A DNA stretch of 7,426 nt from Bacilli bacterium (GTDB lineage Bacteria; Bacillota_I; Bacilli_A; RFN20; CAG-826): contig JAEDNC010000043.1 of assembly GCA_016302705.1 (NCBI GenBank), positions 1 to 7,426 on the forward strand, written 5' to 3'. The translations under genes were made by a program, and so were the position numbers. Below, one piece after another: positions 1-6,407 of this stretch (the first letter of the stretch is position 1; each line of letters begins with the position of its first letter). The notes below the pieces were generated by a model. That model ran no database searches and had not been told where the DNA came from. It saw nothing but the letters and a program-made list of their open reading frames with translations.

Positions 1-50
1 CGATATATTAATTCCATGTTTTTTATCTAGTTTTTTGTTTTATATTCAAC

Positions 51-75
51 AAAAAAGGAGTGTATTTCACTCCTT
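51..75 (-). terminator. Intrinsic terminator of the rpsO end of the operon
   Basis: On the minus strand a perfect 8-bp stem (AAGGAGTG / CACTCCTT) with a 5-nt loop AAATA is followed directly by TTTT and then GTTG. It begins 21 nt after the rpsO stop codon. A stem plus a U-run placed just past a stop is the standard Rho-independent layout, so this most likely ends the whole rimP-to-rpsO transcription unit. The stem has modest GC content, so efficiency may be partial. Bases 1-50 beyond it are AT-rich and show no gene I can support. Confidence 0.85.
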
Positions 76-96
76 AATGTTTCATCAATGCCTCGA

Positions 97-366
97 TTAT
101 TTTCTAATGCCAAGAGAGACAATGAGTCTTAAGTAACCTTCACGGTCTGTTCTAGCAAGATAATCAAGTAAGCTTCTACGTTGACCAACAAGAATCATTA
201 AACCTCTTTTACTAGCAGCGTCTTTGTGATTCTTCTTTAAGTGTTCGGTTAACGCTTTGATTTGTTCGGTAAGAAGAGCGACTTGGACTTCAACAGAGCC
301 TGTGTCTTTTTCGTTCTTGCCATATTGCTTGACGATTTCTGCTTTTCTTTCTTTTGAAAGTGCCAT
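97..366 (-). CDS. rpsO: Small ribosomal subunit protein S15
   Basis: This encodes an 89-residue S15, the usual bacterial length. S15 is a primary 16S rRNA-binding protein that helps fold the central domain of the 30S platform and forms an intersubunit bridge. The family pattern is clear: the N-terminal DTGSVEVQ segment (about 21-28), His42, Asp49 and Ser52 in the HxxxxxxDxxS rRNA-binding pattern, GQRRSLLDYL (61-70), and the C-terminal SLGIRK. The start is the ATG at 366: the SD GGAGGA lies 9 nt upstream, while an in-frame TTG two codons earlier sits only 3 nt from it. The stop is TAA. It is the last gene of the operon, 105 nt after ribF, with its own likely promoter and structured leader, and is followed by a terminator. 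Independent expression and S15 feedback control are inferred from that layout. Confidence 0.97.
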   Translation of the reverse strand: MALSKERKAEIVKQYGKNEKDTGSVEVQVALLTEQIKALTEHLKKNHKDAASKRGLMILVGQRRSLLDYLARTDREGYLRLIVSLGIRK

Positions 367-374
367 CTTCAAGT

Positions 375-380
375 TCCTCC
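375..380 (-). promoter_or_regulatory. rpsO ribosome binding site (decides the start)
   Basis: The minus strand reads GGAGGA here, 8-9 nt before the ATG at 366. It rules out the upstream TTG (372-370), which would be only about 3 nt away. The G residues at 380 and 379 can pair in the long closing stem of the leader (441-433 with 387-379), so access to this site may depend on leader folding. Confidence 0.85.
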
Positions 381-441
381 TATTTCTTTCTTAACTTAAG
401 CCCGGGGTGTTCGTTGAGGATTCGAAGACCCTAGAAATAAG
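379..441 (-). promoter_or_regulatory. Structured rpsO leader, candidate S15 autoregulatory element
   Basis: By hand the leader folds into a three-way junction. P1 is 9 bp: 441-433 with 387-379 (one U-G pair), ending inside the SD. P2 is 431-428 with 408-405, a C/C mismatch, then 426-423 with 413-410, closed by a 9-nt loop. P3 is a short 400-397 with 393-390 stem with a 3-nt loop. The segment is visibly richer in G and C than its flanks. S15 is known to repress its own mRNA through leader RNAs in Geobacillus and Escherichia, often using a junction that mimics its 16S site. That this RNA does so is inference: I have not computed energies or compared homologues. Confidence 0.5.
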
Positions 442-452
442 TCGCGATTATT

Positions 453-480
453 AATATATATGAAAAATATATTATTTCAA
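453..480 (-). promoter_or_regulatory. Probable internal promoter for rpsO
   Basis: On the minus strand TTGAAA (480-475, overlapping the last two ribF codons) is followed by a 16-nt spacer and TATATT (458-453), five of six matches to the sigma-A -10 box. Transcription would start near 446, just before the structured rpsO leader. AT-rich DNA gives such matches easily, but the position, right at the end of ribF and ahead of a 105-nt leader, supports it. Confidence 0.5.
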
Positions 481-1371
481 AGTATTTTTTGCGTATTCGC
501 TATCTTTAGTTAATTGTTCAGTAAGTTCTTCTAGAGTTCCAAACTTCTTAATATCACGAATATATTCCTTAAATTGGACTTCAATTTCTTTACCATATAA
601 GTCTCCCTTATAGGAAAGAAGATGAACTTCAATAATCGGATCATTAAGTTCCATGATTGTTGGATGAGTACTCATCGAAATGATGGCCTTATATTTTGAA
701 GATAAGAGCTTTACATATCCGGTGTAGACTCCTACTTTTGGTAAAACATAAGGATAAGTTAATTCTAGATTAGCAGTTGGGAATCCAAGCTTCTTTCCGT
801 TATGCGCTCCTTCAATAACTAAACCAGTCACTTGATATGGTCGATTGAGTTCCGTTTCCACTAGTTGCATATTTCCGCTAGCGATATGTTCTCTAATGAT
901 GCGAGAAGAGACTTTTTCTCCATTAAGTTCGACTAACTTAGAGATATATACGTCAAACTCTTTTTTTAGATCAATCGCGCTACCTTCTCCACCTTTACCA
1001 AAGCGATAATCTTCTCCAATATAAATCCTTTTAGGATTTATTTTTTTAATAATTTTTTCGATAAATTCTTCTTTTGTTAATTCTAAAAGAAGTTTAGACA
1101 TCCTTAAAATATAAAGGTATTTGACTCCTAAATTTTGTAAGACATTAGCCTTGTCAAAGAGGCTTGTAATATAAGAATATTTAATGGTTTTTCCTAGGAT
1201 AAATGAAGGGGAAATATCAAAAGTCATAACCGCAGTATCTCCGCTTTCCACAGCCTTTTTTATCATCTCTTGGTGACCGATATGAACCCCATCAAAAAAG
1301 CCGAGAACAAGGTTGATATTATTATTCTCTAAGATGTTTAATTCTTTGATGTCAATGTCGATAATTTTCAC
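472..1371 (-). CDS. ribF: Bifunctional riboflavin kinase / FAD synthetase
   Basis: This cytosolic 299-residue enzyme converts riboflavin to FMN (kinase) and FMN to FAD (adenylyltransferase). The N-terminal nucleotidyltransferase domain (about 1-155) has GFFDGVHIGH at 24-33, GEDYRFGKGGEG at 119-130 and VSSRIIR at 154-160. The C-terminal kinase domain (about 175-299) has GFPTANL at 196-202, the likely catalytic Glu248 in IIEVHLL, and the DLYG segment. Length is near the family norm. The start is GTG at 1371, which overlaps the truB TAG by one base; an AGAGG lies about 9 nt upstream inside truB, so translation is probably coupled. The stop is TAA. Oddity: the strand usually reading NIGxxPT reads ISMSTHPT (231-238), losing the conserved glycine. 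It ends the tightly packed part of the operon. Confidence 0.94.
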   Translation of the reverse strand: MKIIDIDIKELNILENNNINLVLGFFDGVHIGHQEMIKKAVESGDTAVMTFDISPSFILGKTIKYSYITSLFDKANVLQNLGVKYLYILRMSKLLLELTKEEFIEKIIKKINPKRIYIGEDYRFGKGGEGSAIDLKKEFDVYISKLVELNGEKVSSRIIREHIASGNMQLVETELNRPYQVTGLVIEGAHNGKKLGFPTANLELTYPYVLPKVGVYTGYVKLLSSKYKAIISMSTHPTIMELNDPIIEVHLLSYKGDLYGKEIEVQFKEYIRDIKKFGTLEELTEQLTKDSEYAKNTLK

Positions 1372-2237
1372 TAGAATAAACCTCTAACAAATTCTAACTT
1401 TTGATGTTCGTTTCTTCGATAAATAGCAATCGCCTCATTAGACTTATTAGCTACTAATATTGTATTCTCTTCTGTGTTTATTTCTAAATAAGGAATTTTT
1501 CCATTTTTGATATCTTCGATTTTGTCTTCATCAAAAACCACAACCTTAATGAATCTTGATAAGATTTCATAAGTGGAATACGCTTTTGCTTTTTTATTCA
1601 TTACATCTTCTAAAGAAGATGATTCATTAATATCAAAAGGAGATACACCTACTCTTTGAAGAGCCTCTAGATAGCCAATTGTTCCTAACTTCTTAGCGAT
1701 GTCACTTCCAAGTGTTCTAATATAAGTTCCTTTAGAAACTTTGCAAAAAATAGTAAGAAGTCCACTATTTACGTCATAAGACAATAATTTGATGTCATAA
1801 ATATGTACTTTTCGAGATGCTCTATCAATTTCAATTCCTTTATGAGCAAGCTCATATAAACGCTTTCCATTAACTCTAATCGCGCTTGTCATCGGAGGGA
1901 TTTGTTCTCCTTCTCCTTTAAAGGAATTTAAAACTTCTTTAATCTCTTCTATCGTATATTCACGAACATTATCATCTTTAATAATGACGCCTGTGTTATC
2001 TAATGTATCGGTTTCTTTTCCTAATTTAATTGTTGCGATATATTTTTTAATTGATTCATCAAAAAATGTTACTGCTTTCGTGCATTTTCCACACGCCACA
2101 ATAAGTAAGCCACTAGCAAAAGGATCAAGAGTGCCAACATGTCCTACCTTCTTTTCTTTATAGGCAACAGAAACCATGTTAGATACTTTTCTACTTGTTA
2201 GTCCAATTGGTTTATCAATTAAGAATATTCCGTCCAT
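1371..2237 (-). CDS. truB: tRNA pseudouridine(55) synthase
   Basis: This encodes a 288-residue TruB, which isomerises U55 in the T-loop of elongator tRNAs and also acts as a tRNA folding chaperone. It has the DKPIGLTS start (8-15), the catalytic box GHVGTLDPFASGLL (32-45) with Asp38 as nucleophile, LGKETDTLDNTG (72-83), the QIPPMTSAIRVNGKRLYE substrate-binding stretch and KGTYIRTL. A short C-terminal region occupies the PUA-like position. The start is ATG at 2237; a TTG three codons upstream is possible but would add residues before the conserved beginning. No SD is found at normal spacing: the nearest AAGGAG is 24 nt upstream and lies inside a hairpin. The stop TAG overlaps the ribF GTG. Low or conditional translation is inferred from the missing SD. 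Confidence 0.95.
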   Translation of the reverse strand: MDGIFLIDKPIGLTSRKVSNMVSVAYKEKKVGHVGTLDPFASGLLIVACGKCTKAVTFFDESIKKYIATIKLGKETDTLDNTGVIIKDDNVREYTIEEIKEVLNSFKGEGEQIPPMTSAIRVNGKRLYELAHKGIEIDRASRKVHIYDIKLLSYDVNSGLLTIFCKVSKGTYIRTLGSDIAKKLGTIGYLEALQRVGVSPFDINESSSLEDVMNKKAKAYSTYEILSRFIKVVVFDEDKIEDIKNGKIPYLEINTEENTILVANKSNEAIAIYRRNEHQKLEFVRGLF

Positions 2238-2244
2238 ATAACAC

Positions 2245-2267
2245 AAAAAGGAGATATTAATCTCCTT
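2245..2267 (-). terminator. Terminator-like hairpin between rbfA and truB
   Basis: A perfect 8-bp stem, AAGGAGAT (2267-2260) with ATCTCCTT (2255-2248), closes a TAAT loop and is followed by TTT (2247-2245), then GTG. It starts within the rbfA stop codon and fills most of the 28-nt gap before truB. It closely resembles the terminator after rpsO, with the same AAGGAG/CTCCTT arms. The plus strand is also followed by a T-run (2269-2275), so it could act in both directions. As truB and ribF have no other obvious promoter, a partial terminator or mRNA-stabilising/processing element is more likely than a full stop. Confidence 0.6.
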
Positions 2268-2592
2268 ATTTTTTTAATAATTCTGCGATTCTCTCTTCTT
2301 TTTTATAGCCTTCATCTAAGACAAAACGAATTTCAGGAACTCTTCTGGTATCAAGCTTACTAGCGAGTTCGCTACGGATAAATCCTTTTGCCTTATTTAA
2401 AACTTCTAAAGAAGGAGCAATATCTTCATCTTTGAAGAAAGAGACATATACTGTTGCATATGAGAAGTCTTTAGAGACTTTAACTTCTGGGATTGAAACA
2501 AATCCGAGGTGTGGGTCTTTGACTTGAAATTGAATGATTTCAGCGATGTTCTTTCTAATGATGGTTGCAATTCTTTCTTGCTTATTGGCCAT
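2266..2592 (-). CDS. rbfA: 30S ribosome-binding factor RbfA
   Basis: This encodes a 108-residue RbfA, slightly shorter than the Bacillus protein. RbfA is a small KH-type protein that binds immature 30S subunits near the 16S 5'-terminal helix and is needed for late 16S maturation, notably in the cold. The family signature is visible: an N-terminal RIATIIRKNIAEII helix (7-20), the VKDPHLGFVSIPEVKVSKD segment, the ATVYVSFF strand, LNKAKGFIRSELASKL, and RRVPEIRFVLDEG near the C-terminus. The ATG at 2592 overlaps the infB TAA by one base, and a GGAGG seven nt upstream lies inside the last infB codons, so it is very probably translated by coupling to infB. The ylxP gene found between infB and rbfA in Bacillus is absent. 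The TAA stop runs into a hairpin. Confidence 0.95.
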   Translation of the reverse strand: MANKQERIATIIRKNIAEIIQFQVKDPHLGFVSIPEVKVSKDFSYATVYVSFFKDEDIAPSLEVLNKAKGFIRSELASKLDTRRVPEIRFVLDEGYKKEERIAELLKK

Positions 2593-4424
2593 TATTCGCC
2601 CTCCACCATTTCATATCCTTCAATGATGTCGTTTTCTTTAATATCATTAAAGTTTTCGACAAGCATTCCACATTCATATCCTGCTTTAACTTCTTTAACT
2701 TGGTCTTTTTCTCTTTGTAGAGAAGCAAGTTTTCCAGTAAAAACAACAACTCCATCACGGATAATTCTCACTAAAGAGTTGGATTTTATAAATCCATCAG
2801 TAACCATACAGCCAGCGATTGTGCCAACTTTGGATACTTTAAAGAGTTTACGAATCTCAGCTTGTCCAGTAACTTTTTCAACGAGTTCTTTCTTAAGCAT
2901 ACCTTTCATCGCCGCTTGAATTTCTTCAATTAAAGCATAGATGATGTTATGTAATCTAATTTCAACTTTTTCTTCTTCCGCTTTTGCTCTAGTTTTAGCA
3001 TCAGGTCTAACATTAAAGCCATACACGATTGCGTGAGATGCACTTGCTAAAAGGATATCGCCTTCAGTAATTGCACCACTTGTAGCACGAATAACATTAA
3101 TTTTAATATTATCAGTGTTAAGCTTTTCTAAGGAACTCTTCACTGCTTCAGCAGAACCAGTTGAGTCTGCTTTAATGATAATGTTAATCTTTTGAACATC
3201 ACCATTTTTTGCCATATTGAATAAATCATCAAGGCTAGCAGCGCTTGTTTTGTTCTTTTCTTTAGCTTCTTTAAGTTGTTTACGTTTTAAAGCGATAGCA
3301 CGTGCTTCGCTTTCTTCCGCGAAAGCCATAAAATGATCGCCAGCTTCAGGAACTTCGGATAAACCGATAACAGAGACTGGGGTACTTGGAGTAGCAACTT
3401 GAAGAACTTTCTTAAATTCATTAGTCATTCTACGAGCTTTACCATATGATGTACCGACTACTAAGTAGTCACCTTCTTTTAATGTACCATTTTGAATAAG
3501 TAAAGTAGCTTTCGAACCTTCATTCTTATCGAGTTTGGCTTCAAGAACTGTGCCTAAAGCGTAACGGTCTGGATTTGCCTTGAGTTCGGCCATTTCACTA
3601 ACTAAGAGAATAGCTTCGAGAAGTCCATCAATATTAATTTTCTTCTTAGCAGAAATCTCAACCATGATATTTTCTCCACCGTATTCTTCAGCGACGATTT
3701 CATGGGCCATGAGTTCAGTTTTAACTCTAGAAGGATCTGCACCTGGTTTATCAATTTTATTGATAGCAACAATAATTGGGACACCAGCACTCTTAGCATG
3801 GTCGATGGCTTCAATTGTTTGAGGCATAACTCCATCATCAGCCGCTACCACTAATACGACAATATCAGTGACAGAAGCACCTCTACTTCTCATTGCAGTA
3901 AAGGCTTCGTGACCAGGAGTATCGATAAAGGTAATCTTTTGACCTTTAATTTCTTTTTGATAAGCACCAATCTCTTGAGAGATTCCACCAACTTCACCAG
4001 CGACAAGATTAGAATTTCTAATCGCATCGATAAGAGTGGTCTTACCATGGTCAACGTGACCCATGATCGTAACCACTGGTGGACGTGCTTTGAGTTTAGA
4101 AGGGTCATCGTCAATGACGAGATCTTCAAAGTTTTCAGCGGCAACGATTGTTTTCTTTTCAAAATCGAAGCCGAATTGTAAACAGACAAGTCCGATTAAT
4201 TCATCATCGAGGATGGTGTTAATCGTAATCATTTTTCCTTGCATAAATAGGAATTTGATAATGTCGCTAACAGGAACATTTAGCGATTTAGAAAGTTCGG
4301 CGGTTGAGATAGCTCCGGTATAGACAAATGTTCCACCATGAACTTTGGTCTTGATTTTGTCAGCGCTTACTTTAGTAGAAACATTTGTTTCTCTTTCAAA
4401 AGTTTTCTTGTTATTTTTTCCCAT
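2592..4424 (-). CDS. infB: Translation initiation factor IF-2
   Basis: This encodes a 610-residue IF2, the GTPase that delivers fMet-tRNA to the 30S P site and promotes 50S joining. After a short basic N-terminus comes an IF2-N module (about 30-90). The G domain has GHVDHGKT (122-129), GGISQEIGAY (146-155, switch I), DTPGH (168-172), NKID (222-225) and SAK (258-260). Domain II follows (about 285-375), a charged linker, domain III (about 410-510) and the C-terminal fMet-tRNA-binding domain (about 520-610). It is much shorter than Bacillus or E. coli IF2, owing to loss of the long N-terminal extension. The ATG at 4424 has AAGGG six nt upstream, within the end of ylxR, which stops one base earlier. 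Switch I carries Ser149 where Thr is usual. The TAA stop overlaps the rbfA start. Confidence 0.97.
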   Translation of the reverse strand: MGKNNKKTFERETNVSTKVSADKIKTKVHGGTFVYTGAISTAELSKSLNVPVSDIIKFLFMQGKMITINTILDDELIGLVCLQFGFDFEKKTIVAAENFEDLVIDDDPSKLKARPPVVTIMGHVDHGKTTLIDAIRNSNLVAGEVGGISQEIGAYQKEIKGQKITFIDTPGHEAFTAMRSRGASVTDIVVLVVAADDGVMPQTIEAIDHAKSAGVPIIVAINKIDKPGADPSRVKTELMAHEIVAEEYGGENIMVEISAKKKINIDGLLEAILLVSEMAELKANPDRYALGTVLEAKLDKNEGSKATLLIQNGTLKEGDYLVVGTSYGKARRMTNEFKKVLQVATPSTPVSVIGLSEVPEAGDHFMAFAEESEARAIALKRKQLKEAKEKNKTSAASLDDLFNMAKNGDVQKINIIIKADSTGSAEAVKSSLEKLNTDNIKINVIRATSGAITEGDILLASASHAIVYGFNVRPDAKTRAKAEEEKVEIRLHNIIYALIEEIQAAMKGMLKKELVEKVTGQAEIRKLFKVSKVGTIAGCMVTDGFIKSNSLVRIIRDGVVVFTGKLASLQREKDQVKEVKAGYECGMLVENFNDIKENDIIEGYEMVEGE

Positions 4425-4425
4425 A

Positions 4426-4698
4426 TCAATCCCTTCTTTCTTTGCTTAATGCTTCTTTTAAGGAATCATAGAATTCATCGTCAATTTCAGTTTTTAATGC
4501 TTTTTCAAGCATTTTTCTTTTTTGAGCGAGTTCAATGACCCTTAAATCTTTTTTGATGTAAACTCCACGACCTTGAATGTTTTGATTTAAATCTAAGATG
4601 ATTTCGTTATTTTGTTTTACAAAACGAAATAGATTTTCTTTTAAATCTCTATTTCTAGAAACAATACACATTCTAAATACTGGTCGGTTTTTGTTCAT
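4426..4698 (-). CDS. ylxR: YlxR/RnpM family RNA-binding protein
   Basis: This 90-residue basic protein belongs to the YlxR (DUF448) family, found almost always between nusA and infB. The family core is visible: RPVFRMCIVSRN (5-16) containing the RxC motif, the LFRFVKQNNEIILDLN strands, and the GRGVYIKKD segment, followed by a Lys-rich helix. In B. subtilis the protein has been reported to bind and modulate the RNase P RNA, and separately to act in gene regulation; which applies here cannot be read from the sequence. The start ATG at 4698 is in the same frame as nusA and 12 nt past its TAA. Its only SD-like sequence, GAGG, is 17 nt upstream with an AU hairpin between. The stop is TGA, the only TGA stop in the window, one base before infB. 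The L7Ae-like ylxQ usually next is absent. Confidence 0.92.
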   Translation of the reverse strand: MNKNRPVFRMCIVSRNRDLKENLFRFVKQNNEIILDLNQNIQGRGVYIKKDLRVIELAQKRKMLEKALKTEIDDEFYDSLKEALSKERRD

Positions 4699-4715
4699 AT
4701 TAATTAAAAATTAAT
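4699..4715 (-). repeat. AU hairpin filling the nusA-ylxR gap
   Basis: On the minus strand ATTAATT (4715-4709), TTT loop, AATTAAT (4705-4699) form a perfect 7-bp inverted repeat. It contains the nusA TAA and lies exactly between GAGG (4719-4716) and the ylxR ATG (4698). Folding would bring the two closer, but the stem is all A-U and weak. Confidence 0.5.
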
Positions 4716-6387
4716 CCTCATCGTAATATTGATCGTATTCATCGTAATCAATATCGTCTTCATCAGAATAAATTTCCTCGTTTTCTTCTTCTTCGAGTTC
4801 TTTGAGTTCTTCTTCGGTATAGATAGACATTCTTGGTCCATCAGTACGAGCAACTGAAGTTTCTTCTTTTTCTTCTTCAGTTTTCTTTTTGCGGCGGTTG
4901 CCACTATTTCTCTTTTGTTGTTTATTTCCTTCTTCCGCTAAGGATTTTTCTAAATCCTCAAGGGTAGTTGTAGTCTTGACTGTGGTTGTAGGAGCTTCTT
5001 CAACTGGTTTAACTTCTTCAGTAACAGACGCTTCTTCTTTAACTGGAGTTTCTTCCACGACTGGAGCAACTTCTTCAGCTTTTGGAGCAACTGCAGCTTC
5101 TTCTTCAGCAACTTCTTCTAATGTAGCGTCGAAGTCATTTGTCTCTTCTTCATAGTTTCTAGCTTGAGGAGCAACATATCCTTCTGGAAGTCCTGGGAGA
5201 GCAGTTTCTGTTGTTTGTTGATAAACAAGAGCTTCTCTTTGAGCTTCTGCAATCTTTTTCGCCTTAGCTTCCATTTCAAGAGAGTTAAGTTCATCAAATG
5301 TTTGATATTCAATACCTTCAATAAGGGCGTCAGATTCGATTTTGATATCAATTTTATAACCTGTAAGAGCAACTGCTAAACGAGCATTAACACCTTTTCT
5401 ACCGATGGCCAAAGATAAGGAGTCATCTTTAACAACGACGAGTGCGCTCTTATTTTCTTCATCGACTTTAATTCCAACAACACGAGCTGGTTTAAGAGCT
5501 TCCATGATGTATAAGCCGGTATTATCTTTATATGCGATGATATCAATCTTTTCTTTTGAAGAACCGTTTCCTAATTGAGAAACAACTTTTTGGATACGGC
5601 TTCCGTTAGGACCAATACATGCACCTGCTGGATCAACACTAATATCATTAGAGTAAACAGAGACTTTACTTCTTTCGCCAGCTTCTCTAGCGACTGATTT
5701 AATGATGATTGTTCCATCATATATATCGTGAATTTCTTCAGTCATTAACGCTTTCAAGAATCCTTCGTTAGAACGGGAAACAACAATTTGGGCACCTTTA
5801 TTTCCTGTAGCAGCGACACTAGAAACGAATAATTTGATGCTATCTCCAATTGCGAATCTTTCATCTTTAATCATTTCTTTTCTTGGGAGATAAACATTTG
5901 TTCTTCCAATATTAATAGAAGCACCACGGTCATCATATTGCTCAACTCGACCAGTGATTAAAGTGTTAATCTTGTCTTTAAATTGTTCATGTAAGACTTC
6001 TTTTTCTGCTTCGGCAAATTTTTGTTTCATTAAGTTTTTAACGGTTAAAACAATTGCCTTACGTAATTCATCAAGGTTAGCGTAGATTTTGAATTGATCT
6101 CCAACTTCATATTTCTTGGATTTGTCTTCTCCCTCTGCGTCTTCCACTGAGATTTCAAGTAAGTCATCTTGAACTTCTTCAACGACATTCTTCACTTGGT
6201 ACATTTCAATAACGCCTGAATCTAAGTCAATGTTAACTTCGACAAGTGCGTCATCTCCGCCTAATGATTTGCGGTAGGCTTTCGCCATTGATTCTTTTAA
6301 TGCATCGATAACTCTATCTCTTGAGATGCCCTTATTAATCTCAATTTGTTCAAGAGCAGCATTAATTTCGCTTACGTTAATAGCCAT
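4711..6387 (-). CDS. nusA: Transcription termination/antitermination factor NusA
   Basis: This encodes a 558-residue NusA, which binds RNA polymerase and nascent RNA to control pausing, termination and antitermination. The order is: N-terminal RNAP-binding domain (about 1-135), S1 domain (about 140-205), KH1 with GACIGPNGSRIQ (255-266) and KH2 with LAIGRKGVNARLAVALTGYKID (326-347). Past about residue 370, where the B. subtilis protein ends, comes an extension of about 190 residues: an E/V/A/P/T-rich linker, a basic patch at 489-502, and an extremely acidic tail rich in E, D and Y (about 520-558). Long C-terminal extensions are also known in mycoplasma NusA. The ATG at 6387 is chosen because an upstream in-frame GTG (6402) overlaps the SD itself. 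The SD AAGGAG is 14 nt away, which is long. It lies 18 nt after rimP. Its KH Trp positions are Tyr. Confidence 0.96.
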   Translation of the reverse strand: MAINVSEINAALEQIEINKGISRDRVIDALKESMAKAYRKSLGGDDALVEVNIDLDSGVIEMYQVKNVVEEVQDDLLEISVEDAEGEDKSKKYEVGDQFKIYANLDELRKAIVLTVKNLMKQKFAEAEKEVLHEQFKDKINTLITGRVEQYDDRGASINIGRTNVYLPRKEMIKDERFAIGDSIKLFVSSVAATGNKGAQIVVSRSNEGFLKALMTEEIHDIYDGTIIIKSVAREAGERSKVSVYSNDISVDPAGACIGPNGSRIQKVVSQLGNGSSKEKIDIIAYKDNTGLYIMEALKPARVVGIKVDEENKSALVVVKDDSLSLAIGRKGVNARLAVALTGYKIDIKIESDALIEGIEYQTFDELNSLEMEAKAKKIAEAQREALVYQQTTETALPGLPEGYVAPQARNYEEETNDFDATLEEVAEEEAAVAPKAEEVAPVVEETPVKEEASVTEEVKPVEEAPTTTVKTTTTLEDLEKSLAEEGNKQQKRNSGNRRKKKTEEEKEETSVARTDGPRMSIYTEEELKELEEEENEEIYSDEDDIDYDEYDQYYDED

Positions 6388-6401
6388 AAAATAATTTTTC
6401 A

Positions 6402-6407
6402 CTCCTT
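6402..6407 (-). promoter_or_regulatory. nusA ribosome binding site (decides the start)
   Basis: The minus strand reads AAGGAG, overlapping the rimP TAA stop. The gap to the nusA ATG at 6387 is 14 nt, longer than optimal. The in-frame GTG at 6402-6400 starts on the final G of this site and cannot be served by it, so the ATG is preferred. Confidence 0.75.

Noticed and set aside
1..50. Possible weak promoter and start codon beyond the rpsO terminator
   Set aside because: The minus strand has a TTGAAT and an ATG near 16 but no matching -10 box at good spacing and no SD; AT-rich sequence gives this by chance.
2238..2246. TTG start three codons upstream for truB
   Set aside because: It has no SD at proper spacing either and adds Met-Cys-Tyr before the conserved family N-terminus, so ATG is simpler; the choice is not absolutely settled.
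2509..2919. Plus-strand open frame of 136 codons across rbfA and infB
   Set aside because: It lies antisense to two clearly coding genes, has no ribosome binding site I can see and no recognisable domain.
3580..4323. Several 66-99 codon frames on both strands inside infB
   Set aside because: All overlap the IF2 GTPase domain, whose motifs are intact in the main frame; these are frame shadows.
4889..5155. Plus-strand Ser/Thr/Val-rich open frame of about 88 codons
   Set aside because: It is the antisense of the repetitive Glu/Val/Ala-coding NusA linker, where GAA/GAG codons read as TTC/CTC and avoid stops. It has no SD or family signature.
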